A DNA stretch of 64,000 nucleotides from CAWJJM01 sp963843275. GTDB lineage: Bacteria; Acidobacteriota; Thermoanaerobaculia; Multivoradales; JBCCEF01. The notes beneath the pieces were generated by a model that saw only the letters and a list, made by a program, of their open reading frames with translations, searched no databases and was not told where the DNA came from. The stretch lies in the NCBI GenBank assembly GCA_963843275.1, contig CAWJJM010000006.1, positions 124,001 through 188,000 on the forward strand. Reading direction: 5' to 3'. The translations under genes and the position numbers were made by a program. Positions 50,264 to 58,838 of this stretch are shown here, piece after piece. The number at the start of each line of letters is the position of its first letter. Positions within the stretch are counted from its first letter, which is position 1.

Positions 50264-52429
50264 ATGACGACGATCCGCAGAACCCACGTGCTCGCCGCGG
50301 CGCTGCTGGCCGCGGTCGCCCTGGCCGGCGCCACGCCGGCCCAGGAGCCGGCCCAGAAGGTGGACCAGCTCCACTTCCCGCCGCTGCCCGCCTTCCATCC
50401 GCCCACCCCCGAACGGGTGGTGCTCGACAACGGCATGGTGGTCATGCTGCTCGAGGACCACGAGCTGCCGCTGGTCGACGCGGTGGCCATGATCCACACC
50501 GGATCCCGGCTCGAGCCGGCCGACAAGGTCGGGCTCGCCTCGATCACCGGCGACGTGCTGCGCAGCGGCGGCACCACCTCGATGCCGGCCGAGGAGCTCA
50601 ACGCCTTCCTCGAGAACCGCGCCGCCTCGGTCGAGACCGGGATCGGCGAGGACGCCGGCAACGCCTCGATGAGCGCGCTGGCGAAGGACTTCCCCGAGGT
50701 CCTCCACGTCTTCGCCGACGTGCTGCGCCACCCCGCCTTCGAGGCGGACAAGATCGAGGTCGCCAAGACCCAGGAGATCGCCGGGATCGCGCGCCAGAAC
50801 GACAACCCCCAGGGGATCCTGTTCCGCGAGTTCCAGGAGCTCGTCTACGGCGCGGACTCGCCCTACGCCCGCACCCCGACCTACGAGACGATCGGCGACA
50901 TCTCGCGCGACGACCTGGTGGCGTGGCACGACCGCTACTTCCAGCCCGATCGCATCGTCCTCGGCCTGGTCGGCGACTTCGACCGCGACGAGGCGCTGGC
51001 GCTGGTGCGCAAGGAGCTCGGCGACTGGAAGCGCGGCCCGGCCCCGGGTGAGGTCGACGTGCCCTACGACACGCAGCCGCGCCCGGGAGTCTTCTTCGTC
51101 GACAAAGAGGACATGACCCAGGCGAACATCGCGCTGGGCCACCTCGGCATCCGCCGCGACAACCCCGACTACTACGCCGTCGAGGTGCTCAACAACGTGA
51201 TGTCGGGCGGCTTCGGCTCGCGCCTGTTCTCCAACGTGCGCTCCGCCAAGGGCCTCGCCTACGCGGTGCACGGCGAGGTGGGCAGCGAGTGGGACCACCC
51301 GGGACTGTTCCAGATGTTCATGACCACCAAGACGGCGACCACCGGCGCCGGCATCGAGGCGCTGCTCGAGGAGGCCCGCAACCTGACCGCCCAGCCGCCG
51401 ACCGCCGACGAGGTCGCCAAGGCGAAGGCGTCGATCCTCAACTCGTTCGTCTTCCAGAGCGACTCGGAGCGCAAGATCCTCCGCCAGCAGGTCAGCTACG
51501 AGTACTTCGGCTACCCGCTGGACTGGCTCGACCGCTACCAGAAGGGGATCGAGGCGGTCACCCTCGAGCAGGTGCGGCAGGCGGCCGCCCAGTACGTCCA
51601 CCCGGACCGGGTGTCGATCCTGGTGGTGGGACCGAAGGAGGGCATGGATCAGCCCCTGTCGAACTTCGGCGAGGTGACCGACGTCGACATCTCGATCCCC
51701 GAGCCGGCGGTGGAGAAGGCCGCCGTCACCGAGGAGGGCGCGGCGAAGGCCCGCGAGCTGCTCGCCAAGGCGGTCGCCGCGATGGGCGGCGCCGAGGCGA
51801 TCGACACCCTCACCGGGCTGGGCACCCAGGGCAAGGTGACCCAGTCCACGCCCCAGGGCGAGATGGAGATCACGGTGGCGGAGACGCTGCTCTTCCCCGA
51901 CCGCTACCGCCAGGAGCTGACCCTGCCCTTCGGGTCGGTGTCGATGGTGCTCGCCGGCGGCCAGGGCTTCGTGCTGTCGCCGCGGGGCACCATGGACCTG
52001 CCGGCGTCGCAGCTCGCGGCGCTGCAGAGCTCGGCGGCGCGCAATCCCCTGGCACTGCTCCGGGCGCGCAACGACCCGGGCTTCGCGGCCACCCTGCTCG
52101 AGCCGGGCGAGGTGGCGGGCAGCCCCGTCGAGCGGGTGCAGGTGGAGCTCGAGGGGCGCGTGACCGTGGTCGCCCTCGACCCGGAGAGCGGGCGGATCCG
52201 CCAGCTCGCCTACCGGGAGGCCGGTCCCGGCGGGGCGCCGGGGCAGGTGGTGGAGACCTACTCCGACTACCGGGACGTCGACGGGATCTCCTACCCGTTC
52301 GCCGTCGTCGGCACCTTCGAGGGCGAGCCGGTGTCGAACGTCCAGCTCGAGAAGGTGGAGGTCGACCCCGAGGTGCCGGACAGCGCCTTCGCCCGGCCGC
52401 CCGCGGAGGGCGGCGGGACGACGCCCTGA
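50264..52429 (+). CDS. M16-family partner subunit (no zinc motif) with C-terminal lipoprotein-sorting-like domain
   Basis: The 721-residue secreted protein (signal peptide to about residue 26) has the M16 fold but lacks HxxEH: the site reads GLASITGDVLRSG. The substrate-binding R/Y stretch is kept in SGGFGSRLFSNVRSAKGLAY (about 310-330). This is the pattern of the non-catalytic half of M16B heterodimers. Residues 500-721 form a LolA/outer-membrane-lipoprotein-sorting-like beta domain (AMGGAEAIDTLTGLGTQGKV, YSDYRDVDGISYPF). It starts ten bases after the zinc-bearing peptidase, with GAGGA before its ATG. Confidence 0.92.
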   Translation: MTTIRRTHVLAAALLAAVALAGATPAQEPAQKVDQLHFPPLPAFHPPTPERVVLDNGMVVMLLEDHELPLVDAVAMIHTGSRLEPADKVGLASITGDVLRSGGTTSMPAEELNAFLENRAASVETGIGEDAGNASMSALAKDFPEVLHVFADVLRHPAFEADKIEVAKTQEIAGIARQNDNPQGILFREFQELVYGADSPYARTPTYETIGDISRDDLVAWHDRYFQPDRIVLGLVGDFDRDEALALVRKELGDWKRGPAPGEVDVPYDTQPRPGVFFVDKEDMTQANIALGHLGIRRDNPDYYAVEVLNNVMSGGFGSRLFSNVRSAKGLAYAVHGEVGSEWDHPGLFQMFMTTKTATTGAGIEALLEEARNLTAQPPTADEVAKAKASILNSFVFQSDSERKILRQQVSYEYFGYPLDWLDRYQKGIEAVTLEQVRQAAAQYVHPDRVSILVVGPKEGMDQPLSNFGEVTDVDISIPEPAVEKAAVTEEGAAKARELLAKAVAAMGGAEAIDTLTGLGTQGKVTQSTPQGEMEITVAETLLFPDRYRQELTLPFGSVSMVLAGGQGFVLSPRGTMDLPASQLAALQSSAARNPLALLRARNDPGFAATLLEPGEVAGSPVERVQVELEGRVTVVALDPESGRIRQLAYREAGPGGAPGQVVETYSDYRDVDGISYPFAVVGTFEGEPVSNVQLEKVEVDPEVPDSAFARPPAEGGGTTP

Positions 52430-52437
52430 CGGCCGGC

Positions 52438-52502
52438 GGCCGGCGGTCCTCCCCGGGGCCGCCGGCCGCTCCTTCCCCCCGGGACCGCCGGCCGGCGGTC
52501 CC
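52438..52502 (+). terminator. Two tandem strong hairpins after the M16 operon
   Basis: Hairpin one: GGCCGGCGG (52438-52446) pairs with CCGCCGGCC (52459-52467) across a 12-base loop. Hairpin two is a perfect 22-base palindrome (52481-52502) whose half is GGGACCGCCGG. They begin nine bases after the M16 stop. No U-tract follows, so they may be Rho-independent only in a GC-rich sense or protect mRNA ends. Confidence 0.5.
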
Positions 52503-52635
52503 CCTGCGCCCGGGCCCGTCGCGATCCCGCCCGGAGGCAAGATCTACAACCGCACGCCGCCGTCGCCGCGGCGCGCCCCGCGCCCGATCCCCGTCGGCAG
52601 GCGCATCCACACGGCCGATCCCCGTCCCCGGCCGA

Positions 52636-52652
52636 TGGCACAGGGGTTGAAA
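52636..52652 (+). promoter_or_regulatory. Sigma-54-like promoter before the epimerase operon
   Basis: TGGCACAGGGGTTGAAA matches the -24/-12 form TGGCAC-N5-TTGC except that the -12 GC is GA. The GG-to-GA spacing is ten bases, as required. A start site near 52662 gives a leader of about 45 bases to ATG 52707. The rest of the 52503-52706 gap is GC-rich with a repeated GATCCCCGTC (two copies). No enhancer-binding protein gene is in the window. Confidence 0.45.
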
Positions 52653-52706
52653 CACGCTCCTCCAGGGCCCCACCGGGGCAGGCGACGACATCCGAGGAGA
52701 AACCAC

Positions 52707-52817
52707 ATGACACGGCAACGTCGGGCGACGGCCCCCCACTCGACGGCGAGCCTGGCGGGCGCTCCCGGCCCCCGCTCTGCGACGCGGCCCGCGCCCGGAG
52801 CCGGACCGACCACATGA
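52707..52817 (+). CDS. Possible 36-residue leader peptide coupled to the epimerase
   Basis: The frame begins MTRQRRATAPHSTAS, is basic and Ala/Pro-rich, and has a strong Shine-Dalgarno (GAGGAG, eight bases upstream). Its TGA overlaps the ATG of the epimerase (ATGA). Third-position GC is lower than in the confident genes. It may serve translation coupling or regulation; it could also be only a spacer. Confidence 0.35.
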   Translation: MTRQRRATAPHSTASLAGAPGPRSATRPAPGAGPTT

Positions 52818-53893
52818 CACTCGCCGACATCCGCCACCGCACGCCCCCCCGGGAGCGCCGCACCGTCCTCACCGGCGGCTGCGGCTTCCTCGGCACCAAC
52901 CTGGCGCACCGCCTGGCCCGCGACGGACGCCGGGTCTGCCTGCTCGACAACCTGTCGCGCCCCGGGGTGGAGGAGAACCTCGAGTGGCTGCGCCGGACCC
53001 ACGGCGACGCGGTGGGATTCCAGCTCGCCGACATCCGCGACCGCTGGGCGGTCGAGAAGGCGGTGGGCAGCGCCGAAGCGGTGTTCCACCTCGCCGCCCA
53101 GGTGGCGGTGGACAGCAGCGTCGCGGACCCGGTGCAGGACTTCGAGATCAACGCCATGGGGACCCTCAACGTCCTCGAAGGGCTGCGCCGCCTCGACGCG
53201 CCGCCGCCGCTGGTCTTCCTCTCCACCCACAGGGTCTACGGGGACCTCGCGGAGCTCGCGCTCGAGCTCTGCGACGGCCGCTACCGCCCCGCCGGCGGCG
53301 CCTGGCCGCACGGCATCGGCGAGGAGGCGCGCCTCGACTTCCGGAGTCCCTACGGCTGCTCGAAGGGCGCCGCCGACCAGTACGTCCGCGACTACGCGCG
53401 CAACTTCGGGCTGCCGGCGGTGGTCTTCCGCCCGGGCTGCGTCTACGGCCCCCACCAGCGCGGCAGCGAGGAGGAGGGCTGGGTCGCCCACTTCACCCGC
53501 GCCGCGCTGGCCGGAGCGCCGATCACCCTCGACGGTGACGGTCACCAGGTCCGCGACGTGCTGTGGGTGGACGACCTGGTCGAGGCCATGCTGAGCGCCG
53601 AGCGCCACGCCCACGAGCTGGCCGGGCAGGCCTTCAACCTCGGGGGCGGTCCCGCCAATGCGGTGAGCCCGCTCGACGTGCTGGACCGCCTCGGCGAGCT
53701 GCTCGGCGCGCCGCCGGAGGTCGCCGCCGGCGACCCGCGGCCGGGGGACCCGCGCTACTTCGTCGCCGACACGCGGCGCTTCCAGGCGGCCACCGGCTGG
53801 CGGCCGGAGGTCGGCGTCGCCGAGGGCCTGGCGCGCCTCTACGACTGGATGGGTGGCGAGCGGGCTTCCGCCGCCGGGAGACGCGCCTCGTGA
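52814..53893 (+). CDS. NAD-dependent epimerase/dehydratase (CDP-paratose 2-epimerase-like)
   Basis: The 359-residue SDR enzyme has the nucleotide-binding motif TGGCGFLGTNLAHRL (about 20-34), DIRDRWAVEKA, and the catalytic YGCSK in SPYGCSKGAADQYV with STHRVYGD upstream. Later landmarks are FRPGCVYGPHQRG and RDVLWVDDLVEA, which fit sugar-nucleotide epimerases of the RfbE/tyvelose type. The His in STHRVYG replaces the Asn common there. Its stop overlaps the next glycosyltransferase start, so it probably makes a sugar nucleotide for that pathway. Substrate is not proven. Confidence 0.88.
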   Translation: MTLADIRHRTPPRERRTVLTGGCGFLGTNLAHRLARDGRRVCLLDNLSRPGVEENLEWLRRTHGDAVGFQLADIRDRWAVEKAVGSAEAVFHLAAQVAVDSSVADPVQDFEINAMGTLNVLEGLRRLDAPPPLVFLSTHRVYGDLAELALELCDGRYRPAGGAWPHGIGEEARLDFRSPYGCSKGAADQYVRDYARNFGLPAVVFRPGCVYGPHQRGSEEEGWVAHFTRAALAGAPITLDGDGHQVRDVLWVDDLVEAMLSAERHAHELAGQAFNLGGGPANAVSPLDVLDRLGELLGAPPEVAAGDPRPGDPRYFVADTRRFQAATGWRPEVGVAEGLARLYDWMGGERASAAGRRAS

Positions 53894-55065
53894 GGCTGCT
53901 GATGACCGCCGACACCGCCGGCGGCGTCTGGACCTACGCGGTGGAGCTGGCGCGGGCGCTCCCCGCCCACGGCGTGGAGGTGACGCTGGCCACCGGCGGC
54001 GCCCCGCTCTCCGACCTGCAACGTGAGAAGGTCGCACGCATCCCCGGACTCCGGCTCTTCGAGAGCGGCTGCCGGGTGGAGTGGATGGACGATCCGTGGG
54101 ACGACGTGGACCGCGCCGGAGAGTGGCTGCGCGGCCTCGCCGCGCGGATCTCACCGGACGTGGTGCACCTGAACGACTACGCCCACGGCTCCCTCGACTG
54201 GGGCGTGCCGGTGGTGGTGGTGGGCCACTCCGACCTCTGCTCGCGGTGGCGGGCGGTGCACGGGGAGGACCCGCCGGAGCGCTACGCCACCTACCGCCGG
54301 CGGGTGCGCTCCGGCCTCGCCGCCGCCGACCGGGTGGTGGCGCCGACCGCCGCCATGCTGGAGGCCCTGGCACGGCACCACGGCCCGTTCGCCGACGCTC
54401 GGGTGATCCCCCACGGCCGGGACGCCACCGCCTTCCGGCCGCTCGCCAAGGAGCCGATGATCTTCGCCGCCGGCCGGCTGGAGGACGAGGCGAAGAACCT
54501 GGCGCTGCTCGAGGCCGCCGCTCCCCGGCTGCCGTGGCCGGTCTACGTCGCCGGCGCCTCGCGACGGCCGGACGAGGTCGACGGCGGCGCGGGCTGCCGC
54601 CACACCCATCCCCTGGGCCGCCTCTCGGCGCGCGCCCTCGCCGCCTGGCTCGGCAGGGCCGCGATCTACGCCCTGCCGGCCCGCTACGAGCCGTTCGGTC
54701 TGTCCGCGCTGGAGGCCGGGCTCGCCGGCTGCGCCCTGGTCCTCGGCGACCTGCCCAGCCTGCGCGAGGTGTGGGGCGAAGCCGCGGTCTTCGTGGATCC
54801 CGGCGACGCCGCCACCCTCGAGCGGGAGATCGTCCGTCTCGCCGGCGACGACGCGCGGCGCGGCGCGTTGGCCGCCGCCGCCCGGCGGCGGGCCGGCGAG
54901 CTGACCGCGGAGCGCATGGCGGAGGCCTACCTGGCGCTCTACGGCGAGCTCACCGGCAGCGACGATCGCGGCGAGCGACTGCCGGCCGATGGGGGCGCCG
55001 CGGCGGCGGAGTGGCCCCGGGAACGCCGTGCCGCGGGCGGCTTCGCGGCGACGTGGCTGCGCTAG
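53890..55065 (+). CDS. GT4-family glycosyltransferase
   Basis: The 391-residue GT-B enzyme starts VRLLMTADTAGGVWTYAVEL, has the donor-site region with RYEPFGLSALEAGLAG (E-x7-E motif) and PTAAMLEALARHHGPFADAR between the two domains. It has no membrane segment and should act at the cytoplasmic face. GTG overlaps the epimerase stop (GTGA). The last 40 residues are Ala/Arg-rich. Product unknown; the pairing with an epimerase suggests an unusual sugar in a glycan or antibiotic-like molecule. Confidence 0.88.
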   Translation: MRLLMTADTAGGVWTYAVELARALPAHGVEVTLATGGAPLSDLQREKVARIPGLRLFESGCRVEWMDDPWDDVDRAGEWLRGLAARISPDVVHLNDYAHGSLDWGVPVVVVGHSDLCSRWRAVHGEDPPERYATYRRRVRSGLAAADRVVAPTAAMLEALARHHGPFADARVIPHGRDATAFRPLAKEPMIFAAGRLEDEAKNLALLEAAAPRLPWPVYVAGASRRPDEVDGGAGCRHTHPLGRLSARALAAWLGRAAIYALPARYEPFGLSALEAGLAGCALVLGDLPSLREVWGEAAVFVDPGDAATLEREIVRLAGDDARRGALAAAARRRAGELTAERMAEAYLALYGELTGSDDRGERLPADGGAAAAEWPRERRAAGGFAATWLR

Positions 55066-55066
55066 T

Positions 55067-55100
55067 CCGCGGCGACGGGAGCCACCCCGCAGCGCCGCGG
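55067..55100. terminator. Bidirectional hairpin between convergent glycosyltransferase and PAP2 genes
   Basis: CCGCGGCG (55067-55074) pairs perfectly with CGCCGCGG (55093-55100) across an 18-base loop, filling the 43-base gap between two convergent stops. No clear U-tract. Confidence 0.45.
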
Positions 55101-55108
55101 CACGCCCC

Positions 55109-55861
55109 CTACCCCTCCGGCGGCTCCGGTTCCTCCTCGATCTCGCCGCGGCGCTGGAACCAGCGGGCCAACAGCCAGCAGACCAGGGCCCAGCCGGCGC
55201 CCCCGGACCAGCCGGCCAGGACGTCGGTCGGCCAGTGGACCCCCAGATAGACGCGGCTCAGCCCGACCAGCAGGGTCAGCAGCACGGCCAACGACAGGAA
55301 ATAGGCCTTCATCACCCGGCGTCGCTGCACCCGGGCGAGCAGCGCACCGAGCGTCAGGTAGACGACCGCCGAGAGCATCGAGTGACCGCTGGGGAAGCTC
55401 GCGGTGTAGACGATCGAGCCGTGCGGCACGAGCTCGGGGCGCGGCCGGTCGAAGCCCTGCTTGAGCAGCGTGGAGAGCAGCAGGCCACCCCCCACCGCGC
55501 AGACGACGAAGATCGCCACCCGGCCCTTGCGGTCGAGCACCAGGTAGCCCACCGCGGCCAGGGTGAGCAGGGTCATCACGCCGAGGCCCCCCAGGGCGGT
55601 GAGGTCGCGGCCGATCTCCTCCACCCACCCCGGGCCGATCGGGTCGGCGAGGTCGCCGGGAGTGCGGAGCGCCAGCAGCACGGCGCGGTCGGCGGCGCGG
55701 GTGTCGCCTTCCATCACCTCGCCGGCGAGGGCGACGAAGGCCCAGACGGCGCCGGCGACCAGGGCCACGAGCAGCAGCGTGACCGCCTCGCGGCGGCGGG
55801 ACGTGCCGGGACCGCCGACGAGGCGGCGCCAGGCGGTGCGGGGGGGCTCGGTGGAGCTCAT
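55109..55861 (-). CDS. PAP2-family membrane phosphatase
   Basis: The 250-residue protein has six hydrophobic segments and the three acid-phosphatase motifs: KQGFDRPRPE, FPSGHS (in YTASFPSGHSMLSAVV) and SRVYLGVHWPTDVLAGW. It should dephosphorylate lipid phosphates such as undecaprenyl diphosphate or phosphatidate on the periplasmic face. The ATG at 55861 is weakly supported; no good Shine-Dalgarno is close. It is the last gene of the minus-strand block, 132 bases after the second Ku gene. Confidence 0.9.
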   Translation of the reverse strand: MSSTEPPRTAWRRLVGGPGTSRRREAVTLLLVALVAGAVWAFVALAGEVMEGDTRAADRAVLLALRTPGDLADPIGPGWVEEIGRDLTALGGLGVMTLLTLAAVGYLVLDRKGRVAIFVVCAVGGGLLLSTLLKQGFDRPRPELVPHGSIVYTASFPSGHSMLSAVVYLTLGALLARVQRRRVMKAYFLSLAVLLTLLVGLSRVYLGVHWPTDVLAGWSGGAGWALVCWLLARWFQRRGEIEEEPEPPEG

Positions 55862-55993
55862 CGGGGCGATCGGATCCTCCCACCTCCGCGCTGCGGAGAA
55901 CGTTGCAGAGAGCGGGCGGCGACGGGCCACCCGCCGCGGGGGGTCGTCCGGACCCGCGGCCCGGCGGGCGGGCGCGCCGGGGCGGAGACCGGC

Positions 55994-56974
55994 TCAGGCA
56001 CTGCGCCGGGCGCGCAGGGCGCGGACGAGCTCACCCTTGGTCATCCCGCTGCGCCCGGGGACGTCGAGGGCCCGGGCGCGCGCGTAGAGCTCCGACTTCG
56101 ACAGCTCCTCGAGCGCCTCGCCCCGCGGCGGCCGGGCGCGACGGGCGGCCCGGCGACCGCCCGGCCCGCCCTCCAGGCTGCGCTTGAGGACCTCCATCAG
56201 GTCGACGACCTCCGCCCCCTCGCTCCCCTCGGCCGCCGCCGGCCCGGCCTCGACCACGTCCTCTCCGGCCCGCCGCTTGCGCTCGACGACGGCGCGCAGG
56301 CGGCGCGCGTCCTCGTCGGCGAGCTCGTCCTCGTCGAGACGGGGTGCGGCCGCCGCGGCGATGGCGCGCTCGTAGCGGCGGGCGTCGGCGCGCCGCACCG
56401 CCGGCGGCTCCTCCAGGCCGACGTCGGCGGGGGTGCGCACCTCGTCGGGGAAGCGCAGCGTCTCGGCCCGCAGCAGCCCGCCCTCGGCCAGGATCGCCAC
56501 CCGGTGCTCCCTGCCGCGCAGCACGAAGGTGGCCATCCCGGCGCGTCCGCTCCGCTCCATCACCGCGGCCAGCAGGCGGTAGGCCTTGGTGGAGTCGCCG
56601 GACGGGGTGAGGAAGTAGGCGCGCTCGAAGTCGAGCGGGTCGAGGGCGGCTGCGGCGACGAACCGGGTCAGGTCGATGTCCCGGGACCGCTCGGGCGCCA
56701 GCGCCTCGAGCTCCTCGTCGGTCACCACCACGAAGTCTCCGCCGTCCGTCGCGAAGCCGCGGACGATCTCGTCGCGCCCGACCTCGCGGTCGTGCCGCGG
56801 ACAGACGTAGCGCCGGGCCAGCGGCGTCCCGTCGGGGGCGAGGAGGCGCAGGGCGACCCGGTCGGGTCGGTTCGCGGGATAGAGGTCGACCGGCACCGAC
56901 ACCAGGCCGAAGCTGATCGTCCCCGACCAGAAGGGGCGCAGGCCCCGACGCCGGCCCCCCGGACGTTCAGCCAC
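55994..56974 (-). CDS. Ku protein with C-terminal SAP-like domain (second of two tandem copies)
   Basis: Bacterial Ku binds DNA ends for non-homologous end joining. The 326-residue protein starts RPFWSGTISFGLVSVPVDLY, the family opening, with CPRHDREVGRDEIVRGF and ERAYFLTPSGDSTKAY in the core. A Lys/Arg-rich linker leads to a C-terminal SAP-like helix pair (LSKSELYARARALDVPGRSG, then MTKGELVRAL), which helps DNA binding. The GTG start overlaps the stop of the other Ku gene by eight bases. No ligD gene is in the window. Confidence 0.95.
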   Translation of the reverse strand: MAERPGGRRRGLRPFWSGTISFGLVSVPVDLYPANRPDRVALRLLAPDGTPLARRYVCPRHDREVGRDEIVRGFATDGGDFVVVTDEELEALAPERSRDIDLTRFVAAAALDPLDFERAYFLTPSGDSTKAYRLLAAVMERSGRAGMATFVLRGREHRVAILAEGGLLRAETLRFPDEVRTPADVGLEEPPAVRRADARRYERAIAAAAAPRLDEDELADEDARRLRAVVERKRRAGEDVVEAGPAAAEGSEGAEVVDLMEVLKRSLEGGPGGRRAARRARPPRGEALEELSKSELYARARALDVPGRSGMTKGELVRALRARRSA

Positions 56975-57746
56975 CGGCGCCCCCGGCGGCGCGGAGGCTG
57001 GCCTCCAGGCTGGCCTCCAGGTCGTCGCTCGGCGCCTTCGGCCGCAGCTTGCGCAACCGCACCGTCCCGCCCTCGGCCTTCGCCGCGATCAGCTCCAGCA
57101 GGCGCTGGCGGTAGCTGTCGGCGAAGGCCTCCCGCTCGGGCTCTCCGGCCAGCGCCTCGACGAGCTGCTCGGCCATCCGCAGCTCCCGCTGCCCGAGCTC
57201 GCGCCCGGCCGGGGCGGGGAGCCGCTCCGCCGCGATCACCTCGCCGGCGTGGCGCAGCGTGACCAGCAGGAGCTGCCCCGCGTGGACCCGCAGGGCGCCG
57301 ACGTACGACGTGTCGCGCATCGCCCACCGCACCACGCCCTCCCGCCCGGACCGGCCCAGGGCGTCGGCGAACGCGTAGTGGTCCGCTGGATCGCCGTCCG
57401 GGCCCAGGTAGTAGGGACGCTCGTACCAGCGGTGGTCGATCTCGGCGGCGGGGACGAAGCGGGTGATCTCGAGGCGCCGCGACCGCCGCGGGCGGGCGGC
57501 CTCGAGGTCGGCGTCGTCGAGGACGACGAAGACCCCCGGCTCGACCTCGAAGCCGCGCCGGATCCGGTCGGCCGGCACCGTCTCGCCGGTCCCGGGGTGG
57601 ACCATGCGCTGGACGACCGGCTGACGGTCGGGCGCGTGGAGGAGCCGGAAGTGGACGTCGTGGTCCTCCACCGCGGCGTAGAGCTTCACCGGCAGCTCCA
57701 GGTCGGCGCAGCGCAGGACGCCCTTCCAGATGGCGCGGGCGGCCAC
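56967..57746 (-). CDS. Ku protein (first of two tandem copies)
   Basis: The 259-residue Ku lacks the SAP tail of its neighbour. It starts ARAIWKGVLRCADLELPVKLY and has DADLEAARPRRSRRLEITRF and YERPYYLGPDGDPADHYA in the core. Its C-terminus is an Arg/Lys-rich stretch (TVRLRKLRPKAPSDD) ending in Gly/Ala. Two different Ku proteins encoded side by side could form a heterodimer. GTG starts three bases before the zinc-ribbon stop region, on the same strand. Confidence 0.94.
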   Translation of the reverse strand: MAARAIWKGVLRCADLELPVKLYAAVEDHDVHFRLLHAPDRQPVVQRMVHPGTGETVPADRIRRGFEVEPGVFVVLDDADLEAARPRRSRRLEITRFVPAAEIDHRWYERPYYLGPDGDPADHYAFADALGRSGREGVVRWAMRDTSYVGALRVHAGQLLLVTLRHAGEVIAAERLPAPAGRELGQRELRMAEQLVEALAGEPEREAFADSYRQRLLELIAAKAEGGTVRLRKLRPKAPSDDLEASLEASLRAAGGAGG

Positions 57747-57748
57747 CG

Positions 57749-57952
57749 CTAGGCCTCCTCCTCCCCGGCGCAGTCGGGACAGAGGAAGCCGGCGCCGCCG
57801 CGCACCCGCACGGCGCACAGCGGGCAGGCGGGGCGGTCGCACTCCACGCAACGGACCTCGACCTCGTAGACGTAGGTCCCGAGGCAGAACGGGCAGCGTT
57901 CCTCGCCCTCGAACCACCAGCTCGGGGCGGGCGCGGCGGTCTCGTCCCCCAT
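57749..57952 (-). CDS. Small protein with four CxxC zinc-binding knuckles
   Basis: The 67-residue protein has CxxC pairs at 20/23, 35/38, 43/46 and 58/61, enough for two zinc sites, and an acidic end (GEEEA). The start MGDETAAPAPSWWFEGEERC has GGGG upstream. It stands two bases before the first Ku gene and is likely translated with it. No enzyme domain; a DNA-end or protein-binding role in end joining is only an inference from position. Confidence 0.7.
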   Translation of the reverse strand: MGDETAAPAPSWWFEGEERCPFCLGTYVYEVEVRCVECDRPACPLCAVRVRGGAGFLCPDCAGEEEA

Positions 57953-57965
57953 GCCCCGGGGAAAT

Positions 57966-58838
57966 TCAAGAACGCTGCCGTCGGGCCGGCGTGCCGTCGG
58001 GGTAGCGCCAGGGATCCCGCTGCGCACCGAACGGCATCCCGACCACGCCGCCGAAGGTCACCTCCGCCGGGTCGCGGTAGGCGGCGATCCCGATCGTCAC
58101 CCCCTCCTGCGGCACGTCTAGGCGCAGCGTGCCGTGGAGGCGATCCCACACGGTGAGCAGGTTGGACCAGTTCGAGTCGGCCTCCTGCCGCAGCACCGAG
58201 TGGTGGATCCCGTGCATCCGCGGCGTGACCAGCAGCCACCCCAGGCGGCGCTCGACGGCGGCCGGCAGCTCGACGTTGGAGTGGTGGAAGAGGATCTCCA
58301 GCAGGACCAGGCCCTGCCACAGGGTCAGGGCGCGCGGGCCGGCGCCGATCAGCACCACCTGCGCGGCGCGCCACGGTACCGACAGCAGCATCTCGCCGAA
58401 GTGGAAGCGCAGCGCCGTCGAGGCGTCCATGTCGAGATCGGCGTGGTGCGGCTGGTGGAAGCGCCACAGCAGGGGCACGCGGTGGGTCGCCACGTGCCAG
58501 AGGTAGAGCGTGTAGTCGAGCAGCAGGAGGGCGAGGGCGGTCTCCGCCCACGGCGGCAGACCGAGGCGCGGCACCAGGCCCGCCCGGCGCCGCGCCACCC
58601 AGCGGGTGAGGGGCGCGGTGACCGGCCGCTCGGCGAGCTGGACGGCCGCCGCCGAGAGCCCCGCCACCGCCAGGTTGCGGGCGTTGCGGCGCGCCTTCGG
58701 CTCGCGCTCGGTGCGGCGCAGCGGCCGGCGGCGCTCGAGCGCGTAGAGAGCCGCGAGCCCGAGGGCGGCCGCCAGCCCGGTGCACCAGGCCGGCAGGCCC
58801 CGTTCCTCCCGACGCCGCTCGCCGCGCGCTCCCCGCAC
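57966..58838 (-). CDS. Sterol desaturase/fatty acid hydroxylase-family di-iron protein
   Basis: The 290-residue membrane protein has the His-rich clusters of the family: HVATHR, HQPHHADLD, FHHSNVELP and HGIHHS. Three or four hydrophobic segments surround them. It probably hydroxylates or desaturates a lipid. The start is uncertain: GTG 58838 is chosen, but an ATG at 58946 overlaps the pabBC stop (ATGA) and would add a low-complexity Arg/Gly stretch. The gap 58839-58942 is otherwise empty. Confidence 0.85.
   Translation of the reverse strand: MRGARGERRREERGLPAWCTGLAAALGLAALYALERRRPLRRTEREPKARRNARNLAVAGLSAAAVQLAERPVTAPLTRWVARRRAGLVPRLGLPPWAETALALLLLDYTLYLWHVATHRVPLLWRFHQPHHADLDMDASTALRFHFGEMLLSVPWRAAQVVLIGAGPRALTLWQGLVLLEILFHHSNVELPAAVERRLGWLLVTPRMHGIHHSVLRQEADSNWSNLLTVWDRLHGTLRLDVPQEGVTIGIAAYRDPAEVTFGGVVGMPFGAQRDPWRYPDGTPARRQRS

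Noticed and set aside
52631..52655. CRISPR-repeat-like end GGGGTTGAAAC
   Set aside because: Only one copy exists, with no regularly spaced repeats and no cas genes; a sigma-54-like promoter explains the bases better.
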